From Diogma glabrata (taxonomy: Eukaryota > Arthropoda > Insecta > Diptera > Cylindrotomidae), in NCBI GenBank assembly GCA_963693315.1, contig CAVNZG010001038.1, positions 1 through 64,000 on the forward strand: a stretch of 64,000 nucleotides of DNA, read 5' to 3'. The position numbers and the translations under genes are program-made. Under the pieces are notes generated by a model that did no database searches, was not told the DNA's origin, and saw only the letters and a program-made list of their open reading frames with translations. Positions 26,395 through 38,261 of the stretch are shown one piece after another. The first letter of the stretch is position 1; each line of letters starts with the position of its first letter.

Positions 26395-29048
26395 AAAAAA
26401 AAGTCAGACAAGTGCGAATAAAATTCGCTCGTCAAGGGTTCCGTGAATGTAAAGAAAACAATATCAAAATAATTTACATAAAGTTGTGTTGTAAAGGGTT
26501 TATATTGCCAGACCATAGACACATAAAAACTAAATGGTTCATCGTAAATATCAATAGTTAATGTCAATCTCATCTAAATTGATCGAAATGATATAAAAAA
26601 TATTACTTTAGGTTAAATGATATCCATAGCTATTTATGGTAGCTAAGGAACGACTCAATTCTGTTAAACAACGACGAAATTTAGGGGTGGAGTGGTGTTA
26701 ACGCTAAAAATAGGACTTTTTTGACAATAATTCAAAAACTGTGCATCGCAAGATTCTAAAATAATTGTAATGTTTCTTAATTTTGGTGTTCTTTCAAATG
26801 ACACTCATGCGAGCCAAAAAACCTTTTTTTCACGATTCCCCACTCCTATCCCCTAAACACGTAGAATTAAAACTACTTGAGGCTTCGCTATATTTTTCGT
26901 TAAGGGTTTATCAAATTTCCTATCTCTATGAATTTTTTCATTTCAAATTTTTCTGTCAATCAACGAAGAAACGTATAGGGGGGGGGACCAACTTTTTGTT
27001 GAACTTTTTTGAGAATAATTCAAAAACGGTGCATCGCAAAATTCTAAAAAAACTGTATTGTTTTTTAATTTTGGTGCTCTATCAAATGACATCCCACTTA
27101 TGCGGGTCAAAAAACAATTTTTCACCCTTCCCCACTCCCATCCCCTAAACACATAGAAATAAAATCACTTGAAGCTTCGCTATATTTTTCGTGTTCCATA
27201 AACTTATAGGCTCATCGCTTTACTAAAATTTTCAGTTCTTTCTATAGCAACAATTTTTTTGTGTTAGATTACATAAGTTCGACATTTAGGTCGGTGCTTG
27301 AAAAACAACGTATAATTTTAACAATATTTAAAATTAACAAAAGATCAATGTTTGACTTAAACAATAGCATATTAAACAAATATTAACCCTAAAATAATTG
27401 CAGGTTATCGAACTTACCATTCAATTAAAACTCAACATTTTCTAAAGTTATACAAGAAATTTAATAAGCCAGTAATTATGAATGGATTACAAACGTGGAT
27501 CTTAACACAAACTAACAAATCACATCAATCTGATTTGAACCTTGAGAATTTACGCCACCTTTTGGGCCCACTTATGGCATACAATACAATACAATATACA
27601 ATAGATAGTAAAGGACCGTGATAATTTTGAAATAAAGTCTTCTTTCTTTTGGATAACTGGTTATATTCACTCTAAAAGAGTTGCAAAATTAAGAATTGCT
27701 CTAAGAATCAGTATAAAGGATGACATGACTAAAAATGTACACGCCAGTCCCACTCGATATTGCTATTCGGGTTAAAAAAGCTTTATTTCACCTTACCACT
27801 CCTACCCTTTCAAAACGATTAATAAATATTTGATACACGCGGGGACGGTCTGAATTTTGAACATTTTTGATCATAACTCAAAAACTGTGCACCGCAAAAT
27901 TCTAAAAAAAAGTGCAATGATTTTTAAATTAGGTGCTCTTTCAAATGACACTCCATTCGCTTGGGTCCAAAAAAGTTTTTTTTTACCCTCTCTACCCCGG
28001 TGCCCTAAACACACAGAAATATAATTATTTGAGACTTCGGTATAATTTTCATACAAAATTTACCAAATTTCCTAGCTCTGTAAATTTTTTCAAATTTTTC
28101 TGTCAATCAGTGTCGAAACGTAGGGGGGGGGGGGAACGGTTTGAATTTTGCACTTTTTTGTCCATAACTCAAAAACTGTGCACCGCAAAATTCTAAAAAA
28201 AACTGCAACGAATTCTAAATTAGGTGTTCTTTCAAATGGCACCCCACTCGCTTGGGTCAAAAAAGTTTTTTTTTTACCCTCCTTACACCGGTCCCCTAAA
28301 CACACAGAAATATAATTATTTGAGACTTCGGTATAATTTTCATACAAAATTTACCGAATTTCTTAACTCTGTGAATTTTTCCAAATTTTTCTGTCAATCA
28401 GTGTCGAAACGAAGGGGGGGGGGAACGGTATGTTTTTGACAATAACTCAAAAACTGTGCATTGCAAAATTCTTAAAAAAATTGCAATGATTTTTAAATTA
28501 GGTGCTCTTTCAAATGACACCCCACTTGACCACATTTTAAATAGTGTTTTTACCCCTCCTTATTTCCACCCCCTTAATAAATCTAATTATGAGAATATGA
28601 CACTTTTATATATTTTTTATTAAAACTGTACTAATTTTTCTATCATTCCAAATACATTTGAAAATTTTCGATCAGTTAGGTTCGGAGCTAATCGAGTTAA
28701 GAAAACACGAAAAAAACGTCATTATTCAGAATTATACAAAAAATGGTGAGGTGTAAAATTCCAAGACAAATTTTTAAAGAATACTGAAATGAAGCCCTTT
28801 CATATGATACCCTACTTGAATCTATAAAAAAATCTATTTTCTCAAAGGTCTCACATCGAACCCCTGTAAACCAAACGAAAACCACTTTAGTTTTATTTGT
28901 ATTCGTCATTTCATGTGGACAGATTAGTTTTATACGCACCTCAAATTTCAAGTCCATAGCATTTATAGTTTACGAGATAATCGATATAATGTGAAAAACT
29001 CGTTTTACTCTCACCAATAGTGTTCCGTATAAAAAACGGAACCCTAAT
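26395..29048 (+). mobile_element. ~290-bp tandem-repeat element, copy 2
   Basis: The left edge carries AGTCAGACAAGTGCGAA, then TCGTCAAGGGTTCCGTGAA. Units start near 26700, 26988, 27850, 28139 and 28430, with a foreign ~650-bp stretch between the second and third. The tail repeats that of copy 1 and ends at 29048 with TGTTCCGTATAAAAAACGGA, then ACCCTAA, a hairpin close to the end. The GGGTTCCGT at the left and the ACGGAACCC at the right are inverted relative to each other, so this may be a full-length element. No transposase found. Confidence 0.65.
27447..27580 (+). pseudogene. LINE reverse transcriptase C-terminal relic
   Basis: Inside the foreign stretch of the repeat element, one frame reads LKLYKKFNKPVIMNGLQTW, then ILTQTNKSHQS, then ENLRHLLGPLM. 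This matches the pattern (KLYKxxxxPVhxYGxETWxLTxxxxxxLxxFExxxLRxIFGP) found after the active site in RTE/CR1-like elements. A short (AATAC)n run follows. Only ~45 residues remain. Confidence 0.6.
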
Positions 29049-29141
29049 AGGTTGGTTGCATACAGTATAATTTTTATTAAACAGATCTACGATCAGTGTT
29101 TTTTGATATTATAAGTAAAAAGTTTAGTTTATATTTGAATA

Positions 29142-29706
29142 TGTACCTGTTGTCGTATAGCGTTGAGTAATGTAGTGTAGAGTAGAATAATACCTTGTAA
29201 ATATGTAATTTTTAGTGGAGTTTATTTACTTTATTGTTGCTGTGATGAGATCAATTCCGTAATAAATCGTTACTTTTTTAATCCAATTCTGATAATTATA
29301 TGCAACACTATATGAATGTTTCTGGAAGGTGCGATGTGTTTTCCTGACACTTTCTGAATTGGATTATTAACCCACAACTTATTTCGATTTATATAATATG
29401 TAAATATGAATATGAAAAACACACTAATATAATTGTACCACTGTACCAGTTTAATTAACAGACTTTATGCTACAATTTGCATTATTACATAAACAATAAC
29501 TTCTTTTATTAAAGAATTATAAATTCTTTGAACAACCCTTAGGCCTTAGTGGATTACATAAAATGGAGAATTACATAAGAAAATTTTCAACGTGTTATCT
29601 GAAAAATTGTCAACTTGTTGGCTAGGCGTAGCAATCGATAGAACAAAATTTATTAAAGCTAGTCGCAACCAACACTTTATTATAATTTTAAAGCTAGTTT
29701 GCCACA
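29142..29706 (-). repeat. 3' LTR of CsRn1-type retrotransposon
   Basis: This segment pairs with 34711-35276 over its whole length with scattered differences and small indels. Read on the element's strand it begins TGTGGC and ends GTACA, with canonical TG...CA ends. A polypurine run (AAGGGGGTGTA on the minus strand, 29707-29717) lies just inside it, the expected priming site for plus-strand synthesis. Confidence 0.85.
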
Positions 29707-30119
29707 TACACCCCCTTATCAGTGATAATGTCAAATCAATATCATGTAAGGTTGTGTTATTGTGTAATTTGTGTTTTATAATCTCGGTCGATGACAAGAG
29801 AAGGTCCGTCATATGGTTGCTGCAATGATCTACGAACTGTGTCTACTTACTCTGAGAAAAACGTGTTAACATGTTTTTAAGTCGTTAAAAACAAAAACGT
29901 TGTTTGTAGAGTGACGAGAAGAAGTAACATGTCGAAGATTGTGAAAATGTTGTTTTAGATTAGTTACAAAATTCGATTGTGGAACCCATGTCGATTGTTC
30001 CGATAAGAAATGTCCCGGTAAGCGTAGGGTAGTTCCATACACTAATTCTGCGGAGGAGAATGATCGCGATAGTGCGTGTCCAATCTAGTCGAGTGTGACA
30101 CATTATGGCCGCTTAAAGA

Positions 30120-30570
30120 GTTCGATGAAAGCGTTCGATCATGCCATTACATTTAGGATTATAAGCTGTGGTTTGTCAATGTTCGAAACCTAACAGCTTT
30201 GAAAGTTCTGAAAAAAGTTGCGATTCAAATTGTAACCCTTGATCGGTCACAATGAAATTAGACACACCGAAGCGGGATATCCATCCAGAATATACAGCAG
30301 TGGCTACGGTTGCAGCCGTAGTTTCTGGTATCGGAACTGCTTCGGGCCAAGGTGTGTATCTGTCGATCAGAGCTACACAATACCGTTGTCCTTTGGGAGA
30401 AGGCATCGGTCCAATAATATCTGAATGAACTTCGGAAAATCGTTCCGAAGTTAAAGGATAATAAGAAAGAGGAGATCGAGTGTGTCATGAAATTTTCAAT
30501 TTCTGACACTGTAAACAGTTTCGGGTCATTTCCCGGATATCTTTTTTTATTGACGGCCACGGCGTCAGTC
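30120..30570 (-). pseudogene. Integrase of CsRn1-type element
   Basis: The core carries the catalytic triad: Asp in LIDRYTPWPEAVPI, Asp in FIVTDQGLQFESQL, and Glu in NGMIERFHR. The last is read after a stop that follows LLGFEH. The downstream piece RQQPYDGPSLVIDRD at ~29780 is the start of the C-terminal domain. Upstream of 30406 the zinc-binding domain is in another frame. The domain order is correct but the frame is broken several times. Confidence 0.85.
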
Positions 30571-30610
30571 AGTAATTTAGTAGTAGTTTTGATGCCAGGA
30601 ACTGTTGGAA

Positions 30611-31790
30611 TTTAAGCTTCGTGCTGTATTCCGAACTTAACTCCTTAAACTCTGAATCTGTCGTTTGAGCATCGGCGATTGCCGAGTAATCAATGCTCTC
30701 AGGTAACTCAAGCCGGTCAATGTGTGACAAAGCGTCAGCAACAACATTGTCAATTCCAGAAACATGTCGTATGTCAGTGGTAAACTAGCTGATAAAATCC
30801 AGATTACGGAAACTGTCTAGAACTAGCTTTGTTTTGGTTTTGAGACAAGGCATAAATAAGAGGTTTATGATCCGTGAACAGGATAAAATTGCGCTCTTCA
30901 AGAAGGTAACGAAACTGTTTGATGGCCAAATAAGCAGCCAGAAGCTGTTGAACGACTGCACCAACTGCTGTGTCGGAAGCGTTGACCATTATAGCGAGTT
31001 GTGCCTCGAGAGAAGGATGTGCGAGCATGGTTGCGTCGCTGAGTTGTGTTTTGCAGTTTGCAAAAGCAAGAAGTGAAGATTCCGATCAGTTAATGGGTAT
31101 CTTGTTGTTCTTTTTGGAACCTTTTAAAAAATCTTTTAAAATGGCTTGGTCATCAGCGACTTGTGAAATGAAACGACGAAAAAATAAATCATTCCCAAAA
31201 TTTAAGCTTCGTGCTGTATTCCGAAAGTAACTCCTTAAACTCTGAATCTGTCGTTTGAGCATCGGCGATTGCCGAGTAATCAATGCTCTCGGGTAACTGA
31301 AGCCGGTCAATGTGTGACAAAGCGTCAGCAACAACATTGTCAATTCCAGAAACATGTCGTATGTCAGTGGTAAACTAGCTGATAAAATCCAGATTACGGA
31401 AACTGTCTAGAACTAGCTTTGTTTTGGTTTTGAGACAAGGCATAAATAAGAGGTTTATGATCCGTGAACAGGATAAAATTGCGCTCTTCAAGAAGGTAAC
31501 GAAACTGTTTGATGGCCAAATAAGCAGCCACCAGCTGTTGAACGACTGCACCAACTGCTATGTCGGAAGCGTTGACCATTATAGCGAGTTGTGCCTCGAG
31601 AGAAGGATGTGCGAGCATGGTTGCGTCGCTGAGTTGTGTTTTGCAGTTTGCAAAAGCAAGAAGTGAAGATTCCAATCAGTTAATAGGTATCTTGTTGTTC
31701 TTTTTGGAACCTTTTAAAAAATCTTTTAAAATGGCTTGGTCATCAGCGACTTGTGAAATGAAACGACGAAAAAATAAATCATTCCCAAAA
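30611..31790 (-). repeat. 590-bp direct duplication containing the RNase H region
   Basis: Units 30611-31200 and 31201-31790 start with the same TTTAAGCTTCGTGCTGTATT and end with the same AAATCATTCCCAAAA. They differ by only about ten bases. Each carries the RNase H block (LAIMVNASDTAVGAVVQQL, then AAYLAIKQFRYLLEERNF, then TDHKPLIYAL). The duplication breaks the pol frame at the junction and is younger than most other damage in the element, given the near identity of the units. Confidence 0.9.
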
Positions 31791-32917
31791 ATCGACGAAG
31801 ATCTTTGACCATTTGGGGAGTAGAAAAATTGGAAATCACGTTAAATTTCTCTCGAGTTGGTCTAATCCCTATTAAATTAATGGTATGACCTAAGAAATTG
31901 ATTTCCTATTGTGTGAAATTGCACTTATCATGGTTGATGGTCATACCAACATCTTGCAGTTTTTGAAAAATGATTTTAAGATGTCCTATGTGTTCGGTGT
32001 AGGACTTAGATTAGATGCGACTAAAAGTTCGTCTAAGTAGACGAAACAGAATTCTACACTACGTAAAACGTTGTGCATAAGTCACTGAAACGTTTGACCA
32101 GCGTTCCGAATCCCATTCGTGTGAATTCGAATAGTCCGAATGGAGTAGAAATAGCTGTCTTAGGAATATCAGGTGGCTCAATTGGTATATGGTGGTAAGC
32201 TCTCACTAAGTCGATAGTCGAAAAAATGTTGCAACCGTTAAGATGCTGCGAAAAATCCTGAAGAAAGGGAATGTTGTATTTGTCGGGAACTGTGACTTTA
32301 TTTTAGCCACGGTAATCCCCGCAAACACGAAAACCACCTGTTTCCTTTTCGACCAAGTGTAAGGGACTAGACCATTGACTGCTAGAAGGTCTGCATATAC
32401 CTTGCTGAAGCATAAGGTCAAACTCAAATTTGGCAGCTTTGAGTTTGTCAGCTGCAAGTCTGCGAGTTTGGCAGCAGACTGGAGGTCCAGTAGTAATAAT
32501 GGCGTGTGTCACATCGTGTTTCACCGCTGAAGGAAGACCCGAGTCAAAGGCTAATTTGTTGAACTCGAGTAAAAGTTCGCTAATTTCGCGAGGAAATTGA
32601 TCGTTAACGAGAAAAGATGAAGAAGGAGTGGAAATTGTGGCAGTTCCTGCCGGCGTGAAAATGTCAGATAAAAGGTCAATAATATGTCTCTGTTTAATAT
32701 CAACCAGTATGCCGTATTTATCGAGAAAGTCAGCTCCAATTATCGGAACAGCAACATTGGCAATTATAAAATTGTGGACGAATGAACGTCGAATTCCTAA
32801 AGTTAATGTCAATGACTTATTTCCGTAGGTTGACACAGTCGTAGAGTTCGCTTCAACTAAGGTAAGGTGAGATGTCATAGTAAGTTTCTGGGCGGAAGTA
32901 GCTGGAAGGACTGACAC
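31790..32917 (-). pseudogene. Protease end and reverse transcriptase of CsRn1-type element
   Basis: From 32917 down, the frame holds the second half of retropepsin (SVLPATSAQ, then PIIGADFLDKYGILVD), then the RT start (GICRPSSSQWSSPLHLV, then FRVCGDYRG). A stop follows, and RT continues as [16 protein letters not shown] in another stretch. The active site at 32028-32039 reads YLDE instead of the usual Y-x-D-D, so the second catalytic aspartate is changed to glutamate. Several more stops follow. Confidence 0.85.
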
Positions 32918-33240
32918 TTCGGCTCTAGTAATAGAATCCAGAAAATGAAGTTGATAATGGAGTCATAAACCATTAATCGATAGTGATTTCGGTTATCACC
33001 ACATTCCGCTAAGTGCGATGAGCCTAAGAGTTTTTTGGAGCGAGAGTTGATGAAAAAGTAGCGTACTTTGCTCAATTTGGATGGTACTTCCGAGCGAGGT
33101 TACAGAATTTGTGGTGGTAATAACAGATTCCATCGAAAAACTGTGGTGCACGTGAAGTTTATCGTGATCGGGGTCGACGATCATGTTCTTGGTAAGGTGT
33201 TCGAGATCTGTATCTGTTTTGAATAGAAAGTTGGCTGCTT
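32875..33240 (-). pseudogene. Protease active-site region of CsRn1-type element
   Basis: The minus strand reads YFFINSRSKKLLGS..., and in the next phase DSITRAEVSVLPA just before ANSTTVSTYG. In the family this position reads F-x-V-D-T-G-A-x-V-S-V-h-P, so the catalytic Asp-Thr-Gly is shifted out of frame and altered. It joins gag to the protease/RT frame. Confidence 0.6.
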
Positions 33241-33350
33241 AAAGCAGAAATTTGAAGATCCATCTTTTGAAGTTGTTTTTGTGATAGAGCCATTTCATTG
33301 TTGGCAGGGGTAGCCGAAGAATTGTAGTTGTTGTGTGAAAGTTTTGCAAT

Positions 33351-34026
33351 TTATAAAATGGGAATAGAAACCAGAGTGTTGAAAACTGCATCTGCTACGC
33401 GAGGTTGAGTGTCAAGAGTTTCATCGCTTTCGGCGATGAAGGTGCGGACATGTGGAGGAAACTTTTCGCTCCAGAGAACCCTATGTAGTTGGTCCGAAAA
33501 ATTTGTCTTTGTCTCGGCTCGCATAGCACGAAGCAATTCAGATGGACGTCTATCTCCTAGATCCATCCCGTAAAGAGCAGTGCGGAGACGTTCGGTATCA
33601 GACTTTCCAAGTCTAGAGAGAATTGTCCATTTAAATTATGCGTGAGGATGATCGGGATCCGGGTTGGCGATAATATCACTGACCAGGAATGCTAGCTCAG
33701 GTGTCATGGCGCGACATACGGTTCTGTACCTATACATCTGATTGTGGGCTCGAGTGTTGCCAAATTGAGATTCTAAAGTAGCAAACCACAATTCAGGTTG
33801 GTGATGCCAGAAAGGTGTAGGTATGAGGTACGGCATCAATGTCGGAGTCGCATTGTATCAGAAGAGGTGTAACATTGCTGCCACAAGGAGTTTGATCATC
33901 GGTTGTATCAGAATTATTTTTATTTGTAGCTGTTGTTGCCGCGTTAGCCAACATGGGGTCTACCTCGTGTTGCGAATAAGTCTTGGGTGTGGAGTCCACT
34001 GGATTAGTAGGACCCGCGTTCAACAT
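33351..34026 (-). pseudogene. Gag of CsRn1-type element
   Basis: Starts at 34026 (MLNAGPTNPVDS). It shifts frame near 33830 into FWHHQPELWFATLESQFGNT (capsid start), passes a stop near 33635 (after ANPDPDHPHA), and continues as GKSDTERLRTALYGMDLGDR, then RPSELLRAMRAE and LWSEKFPPHVRTFIAES. This is the gag wording of CsRn1/Kabuki-type elements. No classical CCHC knuckle was seen downstream. Confidence 0.8.
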
Positions 34027-34688
34027 TTGAATTTAATTCGAACTTTTGTTAAAAAGTAATTATCGTAATCGTTTAACAACAAAGAAAAACTAAATTATTA
34101 AAAAAAATATTAAATATATAAAATTTAAATTTATGCTGTGTGCCTCACACTAGTATTTTTTGCTAAATCACTGACTTTTCTAAATTAATTGCTAACTAGC
34201 ATATGTGCTATTCATAGATGCCACTCGTATCAAACGTACAACCTGTGCCTGACCACATATTTAAATTAGAATCTTTTTAAATGTCAAAATTTGTAAATAT
34301 GGAGGATGATAATAAAATTGTATTTGGGAGCTTGTTTTTTTAAAATACTTACATCATACCGTATATTTTCTTTTGTATAAATTTGAATTATTTGCCATTT
34401 TTTTTAAATAGCTGTTTTTAAATATGTTGACGTTTCAATGAATTGACAACTAAATTGAAAAGCAAGCTGACGAGGAGACTTTTCGTCCGCCGCCTGTTGG
34501 TCAATAGCGCAACGTGGGTTTGAAATGAAAAGTCACTGATTTAGCTCAAAAAGTTGGTGTGAGGCACACAGCATTAGTGGATAATAATTGTGTTTATATG
34601 AAATTTTTTTACAAAAAATAAACTTTACACAATCTATAATTAAATATTTTTATGTTAGTGTACCTTACGTTCCAACGTTGCGTGATTT

Positions 34689-34707
34689 GATCACGTCGGG
34701 GTCACTA
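34689..34707 (-). promoter_or_regulatory. Primer-binding site complementary to tRNA-Trp
   Basis: On the minus strand, three bases inside the 5' LTR, the sequence reads TAGTGACCCCGACGTGATC. The block TGACCCCGACGTGAT is the exact complement expected for the 3' part of insect tRNA-Trp. Position 2 of the leading TGG is changed to A. Use of tRNA-Trp is a known feature of the CsRn1 group. Confidence 0.75.
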
Positions 34708-34710
34708 GTT

Positions 34711-35276
34711 TGTAACTGTCGTCGTATAGCGTTGAGTAATGTAGTGTAGAGTAGAATAATACCTTGTGAATATGTAATATTTAGTGGAGTTTATTTACTT
34801 TATTGTTTCTGTGATGAGATCAATTCCGTACTAAATCCTTTCTTTTTTAATCCAATTCTGATAATTATATCCAACACTATATGAATGTTTCTGGAACTTG
34901 CGATGTGTTTTCCTGACACTTTCTGAATTGGATTATTAACTCACAACTTATTTCGATTTATATAATATGTATATATGAATATGAAAAACATACTAATATA
35001 ATTGTACCACTTTAACCAGCACCAGTTTAATTAACAGACTTTATGCTACAATTTGCATTATTACATAAACAATAACTTCTTTTATTATAGAATTAAAAAT
35101 ATAAATTCTTTAAAGAACCCTTAGGGGATTACATAAAATGGAGAATTACATAAGAAAATTTTCAACGTGTTATCTCAAAAAAAAAAACTGTCAACTTGTC
35201 AACCATCGATAAAACAAAATTTATTAAAACTAGCCGCAACCAACACTTTATATATTTTCAAAGCTAGTTCGCCACA
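34711..35276 (-). repeat. 5' LTR of CsRn1-type retrotransposon
   Basis: 566 bp, matching 29142-29706 throughout. The two LTRs differ at many scattered sites and by indels (for example the CAGC insertion near 35018 and the A-run near 35180), so the insertion is not recent. Confidence 0.85.
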
Positions 35277-36203
35277 AATTTACATACAATGCTTTATTAT
35301 GTTATTAATCTACAAAAAGAAACATTAACTTGTGTTTTGTAGTAAAACTATAAGTTTAATGAATATTTGCTATTGAGCATATTAATCGGTTGGTTGCATC
35401 CTATTGAGATTATTGTATTACCTGTTGTTAGAACTATTGTTAGAAATGTTAACAGTTCCTAGCGTTCGGTCGAGTTCGGTCTGTTCCTAGTGTTCAGTCG
35501 AGACAACGTGATAAAAAAATTATGATTTTTCGAAGCACTACACTCAGCCATTTTTCACGAAAAATATCAGATTTTTTGCTGCCTTTATATGTCAAAATGC
35601 TTAGAATTTAGGCGTCAATAAAAATATTTTATTTTGGTTGTTAACTCTTTTTGGTTTTGTTTTGTTAATGCTTACATTTTTGTGATAACTATTCTTGATA
35701 AAATTGGTTTTGTGGCTTTCGAGCTAGATTTTTCTCTTGTGATAAAATTAATTGAAATAAAATGAACTATAAAGTTTAACGTACAAATCCATCTTTTTAT
35801 CTTTATACTGTTCGGTCCGGTTTAACGTAATATTCAACGAAGTGCAGTTAGAAAAAAAAAATTGACGTAATATGCCGTGATATTTTTTATATTGCACGAC
35901 CGAACACTATACCATTGTGTTTATACAATTTTAGCTTTTGTAAATGCATAGCACATAACCTTTATGAGGTTAACTAAACTTGCTGTCACTGCGGATAAAT
36001 TTAAGTTTATATTCTGTTATGTGGATATTGATATGTTAGAACAAAAAACTGAGTTCATCTTTATAGGGCGACCAGCTATATGCTATGGTTAAAAATAGTT
36101 ATTTCAATCAATTTATATCACTCAGACCTGTACTTAGAGCACATGTTTCTTAGCTCTACCAACATATCTAAAGCCCGAAATTTTTAAATCCTATGCGATG
36201 GTG
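35277..36203. other. AT-rich DNA between LTR element and hAT, nothing recognised
   Basis: No coding similarity. A small repeat of GTTC(G/A)GTCGAG-type words occurs at about 35464-35502. Confidence 0.45.
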
Positions 36204-36566
36204 CTCTAGATCAGGTGTGCCCAACTCGTCGATCGCGATCGACTGGTCGATCGCAAAGAAAATTTAAGTCGAGCGCGAGAAGTTTTTTTTCCATATAAAT
36301 ATTTTTGTTGAAATCTAGTATATTTAGTTTAAATTTAAGCCTGGCTTTGCTGTAGGTTGTTTTTCTGTCGAAAAAACCTTTTCTGTTGTCAGAATCGACA
36401 TCATCCAACACAATTTTGATCGAAATTTCTGTCGATTGATTTAAATCTTCGACAGAGTTTTTCAAAGATTTCATTCACTTAAATTCTGTTGATAGAATTC
36501 TGTCAGCAGAAATTTTGAAATTTGTTATTTTAATGTTGGAAAAATAGCCTACTTTGATTATAGACT

Positions 36567-37122
36567 AAGAGCCCGCGACGGCCAGACCTGCGTTATTTTA
36601 TAAAAGCAGAAAGTTTCTCTGCGCATACCCCCTACTCAGGTAGGAACGATTAGAGACACATGAAGTTTGGATCATGGTGGCTTTGGCAGGGAGCAGGTAA
36701 CAAAAGGGCCTCCAAAATTTCGTGAAAGTATAAAAGGTAATTTTTTTATATATTCTTCGGGATAGTATTAGAAGTCACGTCATCCATTGCCAGACACTTA
36801 CTATCGTGGCAACCCCCTGCCAGACACCCTTGAACTTTATCAATTTGTTCAAATTTAAGGATGTCTGGCAGGGGGTTACCACGATAGTAAGTGTCTGGCA
36901 ATGGGTGACGTGACTTCTAATACTACCCCGAAGAATATATAAAAAAAATTGCCTTTTATACTTTCACGAAACTTTGGATGCCCCTTTGTTACCTGCTCCC
37001 TGCCAAAGCCACCATGATCCAAACTTCATATGTCGCTAATCGTTTCTACCTGAGTAGGGGGTATGCGCAGAAAAACGTTCAGCTTTTATAAAATAACGAA
37101 GGTCTGGCCGTCGCGGGCTCTT
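36567..37122. mobile_element. 556-bp foldback element nested in the hAT
   Basis: Two arms of about 265 bp are near-perfect inverted repeats. The left begins AAGAGCCCGCGACGGCCAGA and the right ends TCTGGCCGTCGCGGGCTCTT. Both contain matching inner blocks (CTGCGCATACCCCCTACTCA, GTTACCTGCTCCCTGCCAAA, GCCAGACACTTACTATCGTG on opposite strands). A loop of about 25 bases (AACTTTATCAATTTGTTC) separates them. No ORF and no clear target duplication were found. Confidence 0.9.
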
Positions 37123-38261
37123 GCTCCATTAGTTGTTTTTATTTATGTTATATTCGTATAAAAATAATATTTTTGATGCAATATAAGTGTTTTAACTTTT
37201 TATTTTTACACCAAACATGGTTTCGAATAAAACTTAATTCAATGCAGAAACATTTTATTAAATAACTATTTATTTGTTCCTGCATTTTTGTATACTTTCT
37301 ATTACGGATACAATTTTATCAATGGCCATGGGGCAAAATTAGATTTTGAAAAACACGATAGCACTCATTTTACCAAAACGATGCAGTTTGTATGTTTATC
37401 AACCGTAAAGAATTAAAGCTAACGAGTTAACTATATGTTTCGTTACTGCGGAGAGACCAACCGGCGATGGGTTCGATAGCTAAAGTGCGTCAAAAAACAG
37501 TGTTGCATAATATTTAGCTTAAAAATTAATATTTTGAGTGATAATAATTAGTTAGCTTTGAATATGGGATCTCGTTGATGGTTGGTATCTGTAGTTGAAA
37601 CAAGGCGCTTGATCATTAAATTAAGTGTAAGTGTAAGTGTATCAAAAATATCTTCAAGTAAGTTAAAAGAATGATTTTCATACATTTTGGTAACTAATTT
37701 ACAGAAAAACATATTATGGGAAACACTTTTGACTAGGAACAAAGAACAACGTCTAAAATTTGGATGTGCCCTTATTTCGTTGCAAGGTCCTCAATTGAAG
37801 AACATGTTTCTGAGTGAATTCAGCTTCAGCTACTCCCAAATAATATAAACAGTTGGAATATGTCAGGTTATTGCATTCTAGATATCGCTAATTACAAAAG
37901 TATTGTGGATCAATATAGGAATATTTCGGTTCGCAAACATTAGGTTGTTACAGTTGTAGTTATTGAAAGGAATCGTTTACCTAAATGTAAACGTTTTCTG
38001 AATAGTTTTCTCGACTAATAAGTAACAGTTGGAAAATACTAGGTATTGAAAGATTAAATTTCATTTTTCGAATTTAACAGACGAAATGAAGTCAAATATG
38101 GAAATGTGTGATTACCAACAATTTAGTAATATTTTGGAGAGCATTTTCCTGTAATTTAAACAAAGATTTGTAGACTCCAACTACTTCATTTTTAACTTCA
38201 CCATTTTCTAAAATAAATATAGAAAATATGGAGGGCTCTACTAATCGGAAAAACATTTAGT

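Larger units (their letters stand above)
29707..34710 (-). mobile_element. Internal region of a CsRn1-type Ty3/gypsy retrotransposon (decayed)
   Basis: On the minus strand the order is primer site (34689-34707), gag (~34026-33350), protease (~33075-32560), reverse transcriptase (~32560-31790), RNase H (present twice, 31790-30611), integrase (~30570-29760), polypurine tract, LTR. The primer site complementary to tRNA-Trp and the gag/pol wording (TFEHTR-type integrase, SQLFSELSKLLGFEH) fit the CsRn1/Kabuki group of gypsy elements. Every domain carries stops or frameshifts, so the copy cannot make its proteins. The 4 bases flanking the LTRs are AATA and AATT, not a clean target duplication. Confidence 0.88.

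Noticed and set aside
30234..31808. Plus-strand frames over the CsRn1-type element
   Set aside because: Antisense shadows of RNase H and integrase. They duplicate with the 590-bp repeat.
29137..35280. 4-bp target duplication AATA for the CsRn1-type element
   Set aside because: The other side reads AATT, so at best it has mutated. Not claimed.
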